Below, one piece after another: positions 24,939-38,355 of a stretch of DNA of 64,000 nucleotides. The DNA is from Leptoclinus maculatus (taxonomy: Eukaryota > Chordata > Actinopteri > Perciformes > Stichaeidae): the NCBI GenBank assembly GCA_032191485.1, contig JAVDOI010000070.1, forward strand, positions 607,001 through 671,000. The letters run 5' to 3'. How positions within the stretch are numbered: position 1 is the first letter of the stretch; each line of letters starts with the position of its first letter. Below the pieces are notes generated by a model. That model saw only the letters and a list, made by a program, of their open reading frames with translations. It was not told the DNA's origin and made no database searches. A program made the translations under genes and the position numbers.

Positions 24939-25078
24939 TCTCCATTTATCCGTCTGTCTCTCCATTTATCCGTCTGTCTCTCCGTTTATCCGTCTGTCTC
25001 TCCATTTATCCGTCTGTCTCTCCATTTATCCGTCTGTCTCTCCATTTATCCGTCTGTCTCTCCGTTTGTCTGTCTCTG
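24939..25078. repeat. 20-bp minisatellite, about 7 copies
   Basis: Unit TCCATTTATCCGTCTGTCTC repeated with few changes (tccgtttatc variant). Pyrimidine-rich on the plus strand. Confidence 0.95.
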
Positions 25079-25385
25079 TTTCTCAGCTGGCAGTGAGTGC
25101 AGTAAAGTAGGTCTTCTGTAATTATAACCTTCACCAACCTGGCATTAACATTAGCACAAATTGACATGCAAAAAATGCACATGCACGCACACAGACACAC
25201 ACGCACACAGACACACACACACACACACACACAGACGCACAGAGTGTGCAGAGAGAGGACCTGTCACCCACGGTCAGCGGCTCAGAGAGAAGCATTGCAA
25301 ATTGACGTGAAGTAAAAGGAAACCGAGGCATTTTAGCTCCATGAGACTATGTGGGCTGACTAAGAGCTGCAGGCCCCCCCCCCCC

Positions 25386-25425
<40 letters not shown>

Positions 25426-26491
25426 TGATTCATGTCAGCACACAAGCAAACACACACAGAGTGTGTGAGAGTGTGTGTGAGCGCTGCGGGGGGGTAAACT
25501 CTGACAGATTGCGTCATCCTCCTGTATGTCCTGTAACGCCGAGAGGCCGTCAGACTGGTTTGACTTTATTCAAATATTTCACATTCATGTTTATGGAACA
25601 AGACAAATGTGCTTATTGTTAATAAATATAAGAATACGTTCCATTAAATACTTTATCTAACTTTTCTGTGGTAATAATTCATGAGGGAAATCTTTTTTTG
25701 TCATCTCAGGTAAAAACGAAATTTCTATTTTTTTTATAGTTTTGTGCATAATTATCAGCAATAATAAAGTAATTAGTGTGATTTGAACATGATGTCTTAA
25801 CAGGCAAAGAGACAAAACTAAATATCCAACGTATAACATGTAAAACACTTATTTCCAACATGGTCCTAAGATGTTGATCCTGAAATTTAAAGACCATTTA
25901 AGAAAAATTAAAAAAACACAAGTCAGTAACAGCTAAAATAACAACATCTTAGCAAAATTCACCATAAATCTGTCACTTTGTTCCATAAAAAAGTCCTAAC
26001 ATGACTTCTTTAAGCCCCTCTCAAATGTCAAAACTGTTAAACGTCATCTCACAGCTAGATTATTCCCTCGAGGCACTTAGAATGTGCGCACATGGCCCTG
26101 GTATTATAGTTATGCTAAGTACGGACCATACTTATCTTGGAACACAAATATTGAGGAGCATAAACATTGATAATATTACACATATGATGCAGCTTCTGTT
26201 GTTCTACTCTGAGCTGCACTGGCAGCGGTCCTTCCCTTCTGAATGCATCACTGCCACCGTGAGTTTAAAGGGGATGCTTTGAATAAATACTGAAGAACAG
26301 TATTTTGCATCAGCTGCAGTTTGTTCTTAAGTTAAGCTGTGAAACCCGTGTACCAATCAGAACACGCATCATGAAAAAGACAAAAGAAGTTTCTTTAAAG
26401 TTTAGTCAAAATGACGAAACTGGAATATTTAGATAACATCTCTGAGTGTGATTGTCTGCCATCAGGAAGACGACTTTGCGTGACAATCAAT

Positions 26492-26925
26492 GACTGTATA
26501 TAAGAAGTGGTTTGTGGACTGACTGAAGCCTCGAGTTCTTTGATTTCACCGTCGCCATCTTGGATTACGGTCGTTGCCATGTTGTTTTTTTCTCGCAACC
26601 AATGAACAGAAGTGACCATATCTGGACTGAGGAGGAGTGACGTAGAGACGCCATATACGTCTCTGGTAGAGACCTGTCAATCACCGTGTAGCCCCGCCCC
26701 TAAAGCATTCACTGCTTTATGGTCTGTTTGACTCTAAATGGACCATCATTTACTAAATGAACATCATGCTGTATTGAAGAAGACTTGAAACTAGAGATTG
26801 AGACCATAAACTCATGTTTACAATGTTTACTGAGGTAATAAATCAAGAGAGAAGTAGAGTCATTTTCTCATAGACTTCTATACAACCAGAGGAGTCGCCC
26901 CCTGGTGGTCAGTAGAGAAGATGGA
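26492..26925 (-). mobile_element. R1 element, copy 5 (near full length)
   Basis: Minus-strand copy. Core GTCGCCCCCTGGTGG (26894-26908) is the complement of the CTCF-like core. Also GCCCCGCCCC (26691-26700), CTGTCAATCA (26674-26683), TGACGTA (26638-26644), CCAAT (26599-26603) and GTCGCCATCTT (26551-26561). Confidence 0.9.
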
Positions 26926-27674
26926 GGTTTTAAGACACCGCATCCTAGTACAATAAATACACTTTTGCACACTTGGGGACGATACAGTTTATCCATCTCT
27001 CTATCTAAAGTGCAGAGACTGAACAGGTGGGAGAGTTTAACTGTTGGTGGAGGGTATCTGATCTTAAGCGAAGCTAGTCATCTCAGGAAACCTGGTTTCA
27101 GGAGACCTCATCTACTTCTATTACTTACGGTACACAGAACTCTCCCCAAAGAGTCCAAACGCTCCCCTCTGCATTAGACGGGAACATTTCAACTGAACAA
27201 CACACTCATCCAGCCCACTACCGAACTCCTTTTTCCCCACAGCTGTCACTTCCCTCATCAATCCACCATCATCCATTCATGCTCTCCCCCCCTCCCACAC
27301 TGCACCACTCTCCACTGAGGCATGTCAGACTCCTGAGGAAGCAGCTTACGGAGCTTAGTTCTGCAAAGAGGCATCACCACCTACTTTATCCCCTGTCTGA
27401 TGACTCTGTGGGGATGGTTAACTCTCACATAGAACACACATGCATACATTCACAATGACTCCTGGGTAAAACCAAGCGTCGAGTAATCTGGTCTTCAATC
27501 CTAACATTGGGAGGCTGAAAGCTTTGACGTCACGGAGTTTTCTAGAAATGACTGTGCTCTAGTCTGTGTAGTGGAGGACAACAAAACGTGTGAGAGTGAA
27601 AGACTTGGTGGCTTTCAGATTGTACACAAGTAGGTCGCAGGATGAAAGCAGGAGGGAGACAAGGGAATATCAGG

Positions 27675-28765
27675 CCGTCCGTCCACCACTTTCACTTTAA
27701 ATATCTCAACATCTGATGGATCGCTATTTATTGTGGCACAACTGTTCATGATCCCTTCACGGTGATTTATAAGAACTTTGGTGATCCTCCGATTGTTTTT
27801 TCTCTAGCGCCACCATCAGGTCAACATTTTTATTTGTCCTTATGACAAAATCTTGAGCTCTAATTTCGGAAATGTTTGCATGCTAACATGCTAAAATAAG
27901 ATGCTGAACATGGTTAAGAATATTCCAGCATAACGTTGTCATTGTCTTTGTGAGCTTGTTAGCATCCTTACATTAGCATTAGGCTCAAAGCACCAATTTG
28001 CCCAATTGCAGCCTCATAGACTCTGTCCCCCACTTTGGTTCAGACAGAAATATCTCAACAACTTTTGGATGTATCACCATGAAATTTCGTACAAACATTC
28101 ATGTTCCCTTTAGGATGATAGATAACAACTTTGGTGGTCCTCTGACTTTTCCTCTAGTGCCACCATCAGTTTAAAAATGTAATTCGTCCTTGATGATTAA
28201 ATCTGCAAAATGACTTTTTGTTTAGCGATAATTAGGAAATGTCTGCATGCTAACGGGCTAAAATGAAATGCTAAACATGGTTAAGAGTATCGCTGCTGAA
28301 CATCAGCATGTTAGTGTCTTCTTTATGAGCTTATTAGCATGCTGACTTTAGCATTTAGCTCACTCGGCCCAAGTACACAACTTGGTCCACCACTTCGGTT
28401 CGGACGGAAATATCTCAACAACTATCGGATGGATTGCTATGAAATTTGATACAAACATTCATGTTTCATGTTTTATAACTTTGGTGATCCTCTGACTTTT
28501 AATTTTTATGTGTGCAAACTTTGGTTTATGACCAAATACCTGCAGAACTAATGAAACTCCCATCTGCCTCAGCTGTACGGTGTGTGTACTCTACTTAGCA
28601 TGCTAATATGCTACGATAACACGATGAACACTGTGTTGTACCTGCTGAACATCAGCATGTTAGCATTGTCATTGTGAGCATGTTGACTCTAGTACTTAGC
28701 TCAAAGCACCACTGTGCCTAAGTACAGCCTCACAGAGCCGATAGCATGACTGTTTGGATCTGTCT
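27675..28765. repeat. three tandem R3 units
   Basis: Three degenerate units of about 350 bases, each with 'aaatatctcaacaac', 'atgaaatttcgtacaaacattcatgt'-type text, 'aactttggtgatcctctgac', 'gctaacatgctaaaat' and 'ttagctcaaagcacca'. Divergence between units suggests an old tandem duplication or nested insertion. Confidence 0.7.
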
Positions 28766-29454
28766 GGATTTGGTGCGTCCTGGTGGCCTCGGGGGTTTAA
28801 GGCTGATGAACTGAAATCCTGCAATTTGTTGAAAGTAATCCCCCATTTCTCTTTCTCTCACTCTCTTCTTTTAATTCCTGTCATCTCTTTCACAAAAGAT
28901 AATTTTTGAAGAAATCAGTTTGGATTACACCAGTCATCTGCCACATTTCTGTAAACCATGAGCAGATAATTATAAAAAAAAGAGGAATAAATGTAATGGC
29001 AGTTGTAATTAGCAGCTTGTGGCCATCTGCATGTGTGGATGACAGGAGTGCAACGTCCATATGGTGAGTGGAAATCACAGATTCTGTGGGTCTGTTTGCG
29101 TGTGTTTACACACCAGAGGCAGCGCTGAAGCCACTAAACAGAATGCAAACCTCAGGCTCATTATCCGTCTCCCTCTCTCTGTCTGTTTGTGTGTGAGGCG
29201 ACTGGCTGAGGGGGTTTGCGTGACTTTGCGAGGAGGACGTCAGCTGCTAGAGTAAAGACAGCGATAGAGTAATGAGGAGAAACGAGGTCAGAGAAGGACC
29301 AACATCACCCTGAATGTGCTGTGAGAGGAGTCGGCACATATGACGCGCTCATTTGTCAACGTTTAATCTTCAATCTAAACAGAGTCTGTGAGCAACATCA
29401 TTGTATCTCTGTCGCTGGCATTTACTTTCACTGATGGACCAATCGTGACGTCAA

Positions 29455-29876
29455 GTTTTCAAGATTGGCCTTTTGGCCATCGCCATCTTGTTTTCTTCAA
29501 ACCAGAAGTGGTAAGTACAACCGAACGCTGAAAAAGACATTTTTAGGTGACCAAAATATTACAATTAACGTTCATGAACTTGAAAAAACACTGTTAAAGT
29601 TGTAAGACGAAAACACGGACAAGTTCCAGATCGGTCATTGGTGTACAGACCTGTCAATCACAAGGTAGCCCCGCCCTAATTTACTGAATGAACATCATGC
29701 TGTATTGAAGAAGACTTGAAACTAGAGATTGAGACCATAAACTCATGTTTACAATGTTTACTGAGGTAATAAATCAAGAGAGAAGTAGAGTCATTTTCTC
29801 ATAGACTTCTATACAACCAGAGGAGTCGCCCCCTGGTGGACACTAGAGAGAATGCAGCTTTAACACATGAAGCTGT
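29455..29876 (-). mobile_element. R1 element, copy 6 (second subfamily)
   Basis: Near-exact reverse complement of copy 2 (20146-20566), including the special tail. Carries the full CTCF-like core at 29825-29839, which copy 2 has lost by one base. Confidence 0.9.
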
Positions 29877-30667
29877 GACTTCTCTTTTCAGACCTGGACT
29901 TTGCTGCCTGAGTAAAAAAAAAACAATAACATATTGCTGCTGGAGTTGTGTGTCAGACATTCACACCCTGAGGCTGCTGACAGAATATCCAGGTCATGGA
30001 GAGGAGACATCCCCACATAGCAGCAGATAATAGAGTCACAGTGGTTTTCTGTTTACAGCTGTGTTTCCGCGACGCACACACATCTGCCCTCACCCTCCCT
30101 GACTGTGAACAATTCAAGAGTTCCTGTGATATACAGCTAATCAAACACTCAGGGCCACAGCGGGTTTGTGCAGCACATCTGCCGTTCCCGCTGTGCTGAG
30201 AGAATTCCCGAGCGTTGGAAAACAATAATGCCTCAGCTGCAGATCTGAGGAGGAGGAAAAGTCAATTACTGTACATTTCAACCGTTCAAATTGCTAAACG
30301 CTCGACTGAATGAGCTCACGGGGAACGGTCCTTACTGGAAGTAATGGGAAAATGGGAAATTCATGAATTTCAATTGATTGCTTTGATGGATTAGATCAAC
30401 TTGACCCCAAACTTGACAACGTTTTTATGACGAAAGAGGCAATTTCACCCACTTAAACTGTACAGGTGCCTTCATAAAATCTACCAATAATGAATAAACC
30501 AGGTGCTGTGTGCATAAACATGTTATAGGGATTATGAAGACCATTCTTTTTACTCGTATGTGCACTCTCATGAGCACCCTTTTAGAAAATTCTAAAAAAG
30601 TCTGTTAGCCTTTGTTTACAGAATAATTTCTACATGCAGTAGATATATTACTCATTTGACCAACAGT

Positions 30668-30825
30668 CAGGTAAAGCAGGGTATGCTTTAGGGCGGGGCT
30701 ACACTGTGATTGACAGGTCTCTACCAGAGCCACATACGGCGTCACTACGTCACTCCTCCTCAGTCCAAATATGGTCACTTCCTGTTCATTGGCTGCGAAA
30801 AACCAAGATGGCAACGGCCAAAACA
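30668..30825 (+). mobile_element. R1 element, copy 7 (tail fragment)
   Basis: Starts at 'gtaaagcagggtatgctttagggcggggc', then GTGATTGACAGG, TACGTCACTCC, CACTTCCTG, 'attggctgc' and AAGATGGCAAC. No CTCF-like head. Confidence 0.8.
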
Positions 30826-31779
30826 TCTGCATCAACAGCTAGATGCATGAAGAAAAACAGATTTTGCAGCTGCAAACCCAGCTTTCTTGATCAATATATC
30901 ATTTTTTTTTGTTATTTATCGCTTCACTCAACTACATTTAACATCTACAATGATTTGACACCCACATTAAAAAGGTGATTAACTTCAATTGCAAGTCTTT
31001 GACAGGACATGAACTCATGATCTCCCCAAACTCCATACTTCAACTTTCCACCTTGCTTTCATGAACGTACGCTGGCACTGGATGTAAAATCATTCCTAAT
31101 ATCCTAATTGCTCGGATGCTTTCTGTAATTTGGCTGAACGGACTCTTTACACTATCTTAAATGATCACGTCTAATGAATCTCACACTGACAGCAGTTATT
31201 TTGCAACTAAGATGTTTTGCTGCACTCAAGACAATTAAGTCTTCAATGCCAATTCTGAAAAAAGCACAAACAGGGAAAAAATAAACCCCACAGAAGGAAA
31301 CATTTTCCCTGAGTTCAGCAGTGAGGGACTGTTGAGTCGGCGTGAAGCGTTTCTGCTCAAGCACATTAGACACATCAGTCAGCACCTGAGCGCTCAGCAG
31401 CCTGTATAATCCACCGCCACCCACCTCAAACACGATACAGTCAATACAGCTGATTGAGGGGTCAAAAGGAGCATTCAGCAGGGATTACAGGGGGCATGGG
31501 AAAGAAGAGGGGGGGCTCAACAAAATTTCACGCACACACGCTGAGCAAAATGCATGCTTCCTTTTCTTCATCATCAGCTTTGACTTCACTGCTGCCACTA
31601 CATGTTAGCCAGCGAGCTCCATCACTCTGTCTGCACCGACGGTTTCTCTGGAGCCGACCGGCGACTATAAGACGAAGACAAAGACTCCTCGTCTCTGCTG
31701 CGCACACTCACTGTTACAGTTAATGCCAGACTGTGCTCTTTCATTTCAATAAATAGTTTGATATCCTGGTTTTGAAACC

Positions 31780-32290
31780 AGGACACAGTTAGCTTAGCTT
31801 AGCATAAAGACTGAAAGCAGGGGGAAACAGCTAGCCTGGCTCGGCCCGAACAAGTCGCAAAATCCACCTACTACCACCTCTAAAACTCGCTGATTAACAT
31901 CTTTGTTTAATCCATATAAAAAACAAAGTTTAGGAATGACATGTTGTGGTTTTAGGGGGCTTGTTTAGGATTATGTATGTGAAATATTTTTGCTTTATTG
32001 CAGGAAGTGAGCAAAGAAGATTGGTACCTCTCCCACGTCGCGGCTACCGGTTTGTACGCTAAATATGTAGCTGGTTAGCTTGGATTAGCTTAAATACTGA
32101 AAAGAAGGAGGAAACTAGCCTGGCTCAGTGCAGAAAAGTAACGAAATCTGCCAACAAGGTCCTCTACAGTTTAAAAAAAATAAATACAAAAACAATAAGT
32201 TGTGGTCCAAAAGTACCGTTACCTTTAGCCACAGCCAAGCTAACAGTTTAGCTTCCTGTTAACCTTAAGCTAATCACCGGCTGGCTCTCA
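31780..32290. repeat. R2 palindromic elements, nested or duplicated
   Basis: 'ttagcttagcataaagactg' at 31790-31812 with 'gggggaaacagctagcctgg', a second degenerate unit near 32065-32120, and complementary arms at 32235-32285 and 32510-32532 ('agtctttaagctaagctaagct'). Confidence 0.6.
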
Positions 32291-33499
32291 TAAACAAACT
32301 AATTAACACATTATATATATATATATATATATTACCTATATCTAAAGACGCACATAAACCCTGTTGTCCTTAACACTTCAGTTGTTGTACGAATCAAACA
32401 AACAAGATATGACGAGTTCTGTGCGGATTAGATAAAAGAGATATAATGTGTTAAGTGAGCGTCAGAGGAGCAGATGTTTTTTAAACTTCAGACAGAGTCA
32501 AGCTAGCCAGTCTTTAAGCTAAGCTAAGCTATGCAGCCTGTGTGCTGTGTTAAATGACACTAAAATACAGGTGTGTTGATGTAAACAGGCACTCGTCTTC
32601 AGTCCGCTGAGCTTTTTCAAATAGCGCCTGAGTGATATATCTGCAAGATTTAAGCTCATCACAAATGTATCTGCGTATGTTGGCAGATACGTTGCAATAC
32701 ATTTTAAGGACAGAAGATAATTTCTAAACAGTGTCAACTTTATGCAAAACTAAGGGTTCTTTATCAAAACTATTTAATAATATGTTAATATATATACATT
32801 TATAGACGTTTTAGCTATGAAGCAAATTATGCCCTCAAACAAAATCATACTGAACAAAATATATACACACACATATAGATTATCTTGTTTATACTTTTCT
32901 TCTGTTGTACATGTCATTTTTTGTCACTTAATGTCCATGAATAAAAATAAAATAACAAATATGGGCCGATATAACATTACAGGATTTTTTGGATATTGAT
33001 TCCTGTATCGCCATCAAACATACAGTATCAGTTGTGCTCTATTTGATAACAATAAGTAGAAAATGATCTTATTATATTTTAGGTAAATTGGCGTCACAAA
33101 ATCACAAATATCTGAACACAGTCACATAAATCATCCCTTTTTGTAGTCAAATATTGTGTCATTTTTTACATTTAAATAATTCATTGTTTTTCATAATAAT
33201 AATAAATAATAATTAAAAGGCACAGTCTTATAACTTAAAAGAAATATTATAAATATTCCTTAAGATTCAGCGTATTTTTTTAATTTTAATTTATTTTTTA
33301 TTATTTTGTATTTGTTGATGAGAATTGGTGATTGAAGGACATTTGATTGTTACTGAACCTCTGACTATTTCTAAAACATTCAGACTGCTGCTTTGAATCA
33401 ACCTGAAAGTTCAAACTAAAAAGGTCATTTTTCATCATAAAAACAATACCAGTGAAACTCTTAAAGATAACCATTTATACAATAAATGCAGGTCTTACC

Positions 33500-33655
33500 C
33501 GAGGCTTTCAAACAGACGTGTTGTTGTTGTTTTCTTTCTGTCGGGATTCGAGCTGCTTCAGTGTAACAGCTCCGTCTCAACATCCAGCATCCTCTCCGGT
33601 GCTCTCCTCCTCACTGCCTGCCTCCTCAACACACACACTGGAGTAAAAGCTCTGC
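33500..33655 (-). promoter_or_regulatory. candidate non-coding first exon/promoter of rph3a
   Basis: On the minus strand this stretch ends in a good donor (CTCGG then GTAAGACC at about 33499), has only a very short ATG frame, and is preceded by an AG-rich (plus-strand CT) tract at 33660-33740 of the kind seen near promoters. Orientation fits rph3a. Inference only: no homology can be seen in non-coding sequence. Confidence 0.3.
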
Positions 33656-33701
33656 TCCGCCTCCCTCTCTCCCTCCCTCCCTCCCTCTCTCTCTCCATCT
33701 C

Positions 33702-33742
<41 letters not shown>

Positions 33743-35779
33743 AACTAAATCCATCCACTCTCATCTCATCAGCAGAAGACAGAATGGTGATGCCAGTCTT
33801 GCTGGCAAAGTGAACTTTAGGAATAAAAAAAAAAGCTTAAATGTCATTCACTGATCTGTACAACTTGTACTCTTCTAGTGGTGGAAAATAGAAAAGAACA
33901 TGTACTCAAGTACTCCACTTGAGGTCCAGTTTGTAGCATTTCAGGCGATCTATACGCAGAAATAGAGTATAATATTTACAGCTATGTCTTTTCTTGTGTA
34001 TAATCACCTGAAGCTAAGAGTTGTTGTGTTTGTGTTATATTAGAATGAGCCCTGAGTCTTTAGTCTCTTCTTCTTCTCCCACATTAATAATCTCACGACC
34101 CCTCAGATGTATCTGGTGACCCTTTTTAGGGGCCCCGACCCCTAAGTTGGGAACCGCTGGACTAAACTTGCTGACTGTATATAAAAGTAATTAAAATATC
34201 TCCACCTGGAGCAGCTACAACTGTAACATTGATGCCTCAGTATTAATGATATTCAAAACAATAAATCAGACACATGGGGACATTATTCTGCAGAATGAGT
34301 ACTTTTAATATTAATATTAATACTCTGCAATATAAAAACTTCATATTTCCTACTTCGTACGTGCAATAATGTGAACCATTCAGTCCGATTATGTTATTTT
34401 AGTTTTACTTATTTATTATACCTTTACTGTTTGATGACTTATTATATTATTATTTATATTTTGCTAATAATACTTGATATGTCTTTTTATTTCGTTGTAT
34501 TTGAATGCAGTATTTTTACATCCTGACTTCAGTAAACGATCTGAACTTCCTTTGTGTGATACATTGAATCCACTGCTGCCTCTCTGTTTACCCGATGTGC
34601 TACAAAAGGAGCTCGTATTCATGCGCCATGTATGAGAATACTTTCTAATAGATCTATTTTTGGTCCTGTATTTGCCCTGAAGCTAAACAGCTGCACTTAT
34701 TATGTGCAATACAATGCAAATCCAATAGGCCTGCATGCCCTGTGCAATTAGAGACCATAATGATTACGTAATTCTATTATTCAGCAAACGTACAGCCAAG
34801 AGTTAACCTTAAGCCATTTTATATTCTAGAGCGGTCACCGGAGCGCATGTTCTACGCCGACATGTGAAGTCTTCATGTCAAGCTAATAAAAACGAGCGTC
34901 TGTGGAGCCACTTTGATTTATTGAACTGTGCTAAGTTTGTCCCAGAGGACCACTTCCTGTCCTCCAAAGGTTCAGCTGAAGTTATCGTCTGCCAGTCCTC
35001 CAGGTTGTCCAGCTGTGTCTGTTGTTGCCCTCTTGTGGCTCCTTCGTTGTAATGTCTAAACCCTTTCCTCCCTTCTGTGAACCGCTCTGTAATTACGCCA
35101 CATTGAACACTTAACCGGCCCAAACATTTCGCACAACATTGTTAATTCAGCCTTGAAAATGTGCCAAAACAAGCTCTTGGTAAGCAGCGAGATGTGAGGA
35201 GAGTGCCAGCTCCCCGCAACAGAACTGGATTTAAGTTCTATTCATTCAAAAGCTAAGATTCAGAATTACATCGAGGCTTCAGAGCGGCCTTCTCTCCGTC
35301 TGACAGTCTGGTTGAGTTGATTGACAGGTGTTACGGTACATTGAGTCTTAATGCATCTCGAGGCCCAAAAGACAGGAAGTGATGCTGTTTAACAAAATAA
35401 AAGAATATTATAAAAAAAAGATTTATATTCGAAAATACTTAAAGCTTTATATTGCAAGCACTTAACATATGATAATGATAGTAATACAATGATCATCAGC
35501 GGAATATTTTACAGAGGTTAAATAACTTTAATAAATAATAATAAAAACTTCACTTCTAAACAAAATCAACAAGTCAAGAAAATAATGGACCTTATAGCTG
35601 CTTATAACTACATTATAATGTGTTATAACCCATTTATTAAAGGTTTACATACTGCTTATGAATGCAAAATTAAATTGTTAGAAAAAATGTTACTCAAAGA
35701 GGCTTTTGATGTGCAAAACAATGAAATTATGACCATGAAATCAGCAGGATGAAGAAGAGACTCGTGCATGTGAAAAGCT

Positions 35780-35850
<71 letters not shown>

Positions 35851-36675
35851 ACTCAACCTGGCTTCCAGCTGCGTCACACACTGCAGATGTTTTCACCACA
35901 AATGAACCAGTTTGTTAATTAAACTTCAACTAGCTGGAGGTGTTTTCATGTCCGACTCTTTTCTCACACATTTACATAATTAAGCGTCGGTTATGTAAAA
36001 ACACATTAATCACACACAGCCAGAGAGAAGAGACCTGCACGCGTATCAGCGGAGGAGCACCTCAGCACAGCCCGTCTGCATGGACTTGAACATGATATGG
36101 TGAGAAGAGGCTGCACTCAAATGATGCAGAAGAGCCTCGGGGGGGGGGACAAAACTAGAGTTGTGTTTGTAGAGCGGTTAGTGAAGAGGACGACCGAAGG
36201 GCTGCCCCCAAAACACTGCACAACAGCAACAAGATAAAGAGTGTGTAATTACAGAGATGATCAGAGTAGACGCGCTCATGAGGGTAAATTAAGTTTTAAC
36301 AAGCTGGAGGCTTGAATTTAACATAGTGTTCAAACGAGAGAAGGAAGGCTTCGGGGTTCATACATCATCCTCGTCTAGAGAATAAAGATGTGTTTTTTAC
36401 TGTCCCCTAACGTGACTATGAGAGTCTACGGCTAGCAGCTCTGTGAGGCTGCACTGACTCACAGTGGTGCTTTGAGCTAAATGCTAACGTCAGCATGCTA
36501 ACAGGCTTGAATGGTGATGTTTAGAAAGTATTGTTGATAATTAGCACTAAACTCAAAGCACAGCTGAGGCTGATGGGAATGCCGTTAGTTTTTGCAGCTA
36601 TTTGGTTGTAAAACAACGTATTGAACGAGCGCTACGTTAAGGGTCAGAACCATGAACATCTGTATACAATTAGTG

Positions 36676-37105
36676 CAGAAGTGGACGTAGTTGTCGTGAA
36701 GTCACTCATTGGTTTGTGAACTACCGTTTTGAAGCCTCCAGTTCGGCGTTTTGGCCGTCGCCATCTTTGTTTTTTGCAACCAGTAAACGAAAGTGACCAT
36801 ATTTGGACTGAGTGACGTAGAGAAGCTGTATGCGGCTCTGGTTGTGTCAATAACAAGGTAGCCCCGCCCCTAAAGCATCCCCTGCTTTATGGTCTGTTTG
36901 ACTCTAAATGGACCATAATTTACTAAATGAACATCATGCTGTATTGAAGAATACTTGAAACTAGAGATTGAGACCATAAACTCATGTTTACAATGTTTAC
37001 TGAGGTAATAAATCAAGAGAGAAGTAGAGTCATTTTCTCATAGACTTCTATACAACCAGAGGAGTCGCCCCCTGGTGGACACTAGAGAGAATGCAGCTTT
37101 AACAC
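36676..37105 (-). mobile_element. R1 element, copy 8 (near full length)
   Basis: CTCF-like core complement at 37064-37078. The GC-box survives as 'gccccgcccc' at about 36861. The PBX/PREP site is degraded ('gtgtcaataac') and the YY1-like 'gtcgccatctt' is present at about 36757. Confidence 0.85.
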
Positions 37106-37596
37106 ACTTTTCAAGTGTTTTTAGCTTTGTGACCAATGACAGATTTGTTTCTAAATGGTTTAATAGTAACATTTGTATCATAGAGGAACAGTTAAAGACT
37201 GAAGCCCGTCCCTTCAGGCCGTCCTCTGAAGCCCCTCCCCCAAAAATGATCATTATGAACGTAAACAACGAACATGGTTGTTACAGCCCTGAGACAGCCA
37301 CAGACACCGGATTTATTTCTTTATCTTTATGTCAGAGCTGTTTATTCATTGATTGCCGTCAGAGAATTTCAACAAAAATATAAAAAAAAAAATTCTTTAA
37401 GAGGATTAACAAGCCTGTCTGACAATTTGGTAATGACTGCATGCGAGACAAATTTTCAGGGAAGGACAGGAGGGATAAAAGACCAGCGGGAGAGAAAACC
37501 AGGGGTAGACAGGGAGGCATAGCTAATGACAAATGACGGATAAATGCCAAATTCATGACCACGCATGCTGAGAGCTTAAGGTCAATGACGAGTGGA

Positions 37597-37631
<35 letters not shown>

Positions 37632-37762
37632 GGTGGCATGTGCCCTGCATACACACATACACATGTCTCCGTTCAGTAATGTCATTAATAACCCTGGGTA
37701 TGAAGTCCTTCAGAGGAATTGTCCAGATGCTGCTTGTTCGCTCTATATGCCTGAATGCCTGG

Positions 37763-37807
<45 letters not shown>

Positions 37808-38164
37808 GCAGGGATGTCACAACCCATCAGCTTGTGTCCCTGGTGGTGGCTAAGTGTTGAGTCTCCTGAGTCTCGAGAGTGAGTGGTCGCCGTCTGAAAG
37901 GGCGTCCTGTAACTCTCCCGGAGGACTTTGTCTGTCTGACAGAAGGACACTGAAAGTAGAAGAAGAAGAAGAAGAAGAAGAACGAAAGGGAGATGGCAGA
38001 GATGGGAGGATATATATGACAGTAGGAATTAATTAAAGAATTAAAAACTCAATCAAATGATTGCTGATCTTTGATTGAGTTGATTTATTTACTTTGATTT
38101 ATATGTCACGTAACTTGCGTACTTCAGTAACGCCATTTTCCTAATTATTTTTACCCAAACCACG

Positions 38165-38355
38165 ATATTATAGATTGAGACCATAAACTCATGTTTACAA
38201 TGTTTACTGAGGTAATAAATCAAGAGAGAAGTAGAGTCATTTTCTCATAGACTTCTATAGAACCAGAGGAGTCGCCCCCTGGTGGACACTAGAGAGAATG
38301 CAGCTTTAACACATGAAGCATCGGCTTCACTCGGCAGTACCGGAGGTTGCTGCCT
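38165..38355 (-). mobile_element. R1 element, copy 9 (head only)
   Basis: Core complement at 38271-38285 and the outer head 'gaagcatcggcttcactcggcagtaccggaggttgctgcc' (in two blocks), matching the outer end of copies 1 and 10. It helps define the full left end of R1. Confidence 0.8.

Larger units (their letters stand above)
18605..33500. other. probable 5' intron(s) of rph3a; no coding exon recognised
   Basis: About 15 kb made largely of dispersed repeats (R1 copies 2-7, R3, R2) and microsatellites: GT 21899-22000, CA 22105-22165, mixed CA/TG 23291-23489, GT 24089-24134, CA 25195-25235, C then CA 25375-25423. The missing N-terminal coding exon of rph3a should lie here or further upstream, but is likely too short to recognise by eye. 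Open stretches at 21148-21384, 21419-21619 and 29996-30225 show no known domain. Confidence 0.45.

Noticed and set aside
26395..26619. 74-codon minus-strand frame including 'HWLREKNNMATT'
   Set aside because: It lies mostly within R1 copy 5; the same kind of frame recurs in other R1 copies and is not conserved as protein.
34864..35123. Antisense pair of 62- and 81-codon frames
   Set aside because: Neither resembles a known protein; likely chance in unique intergenic DNA.
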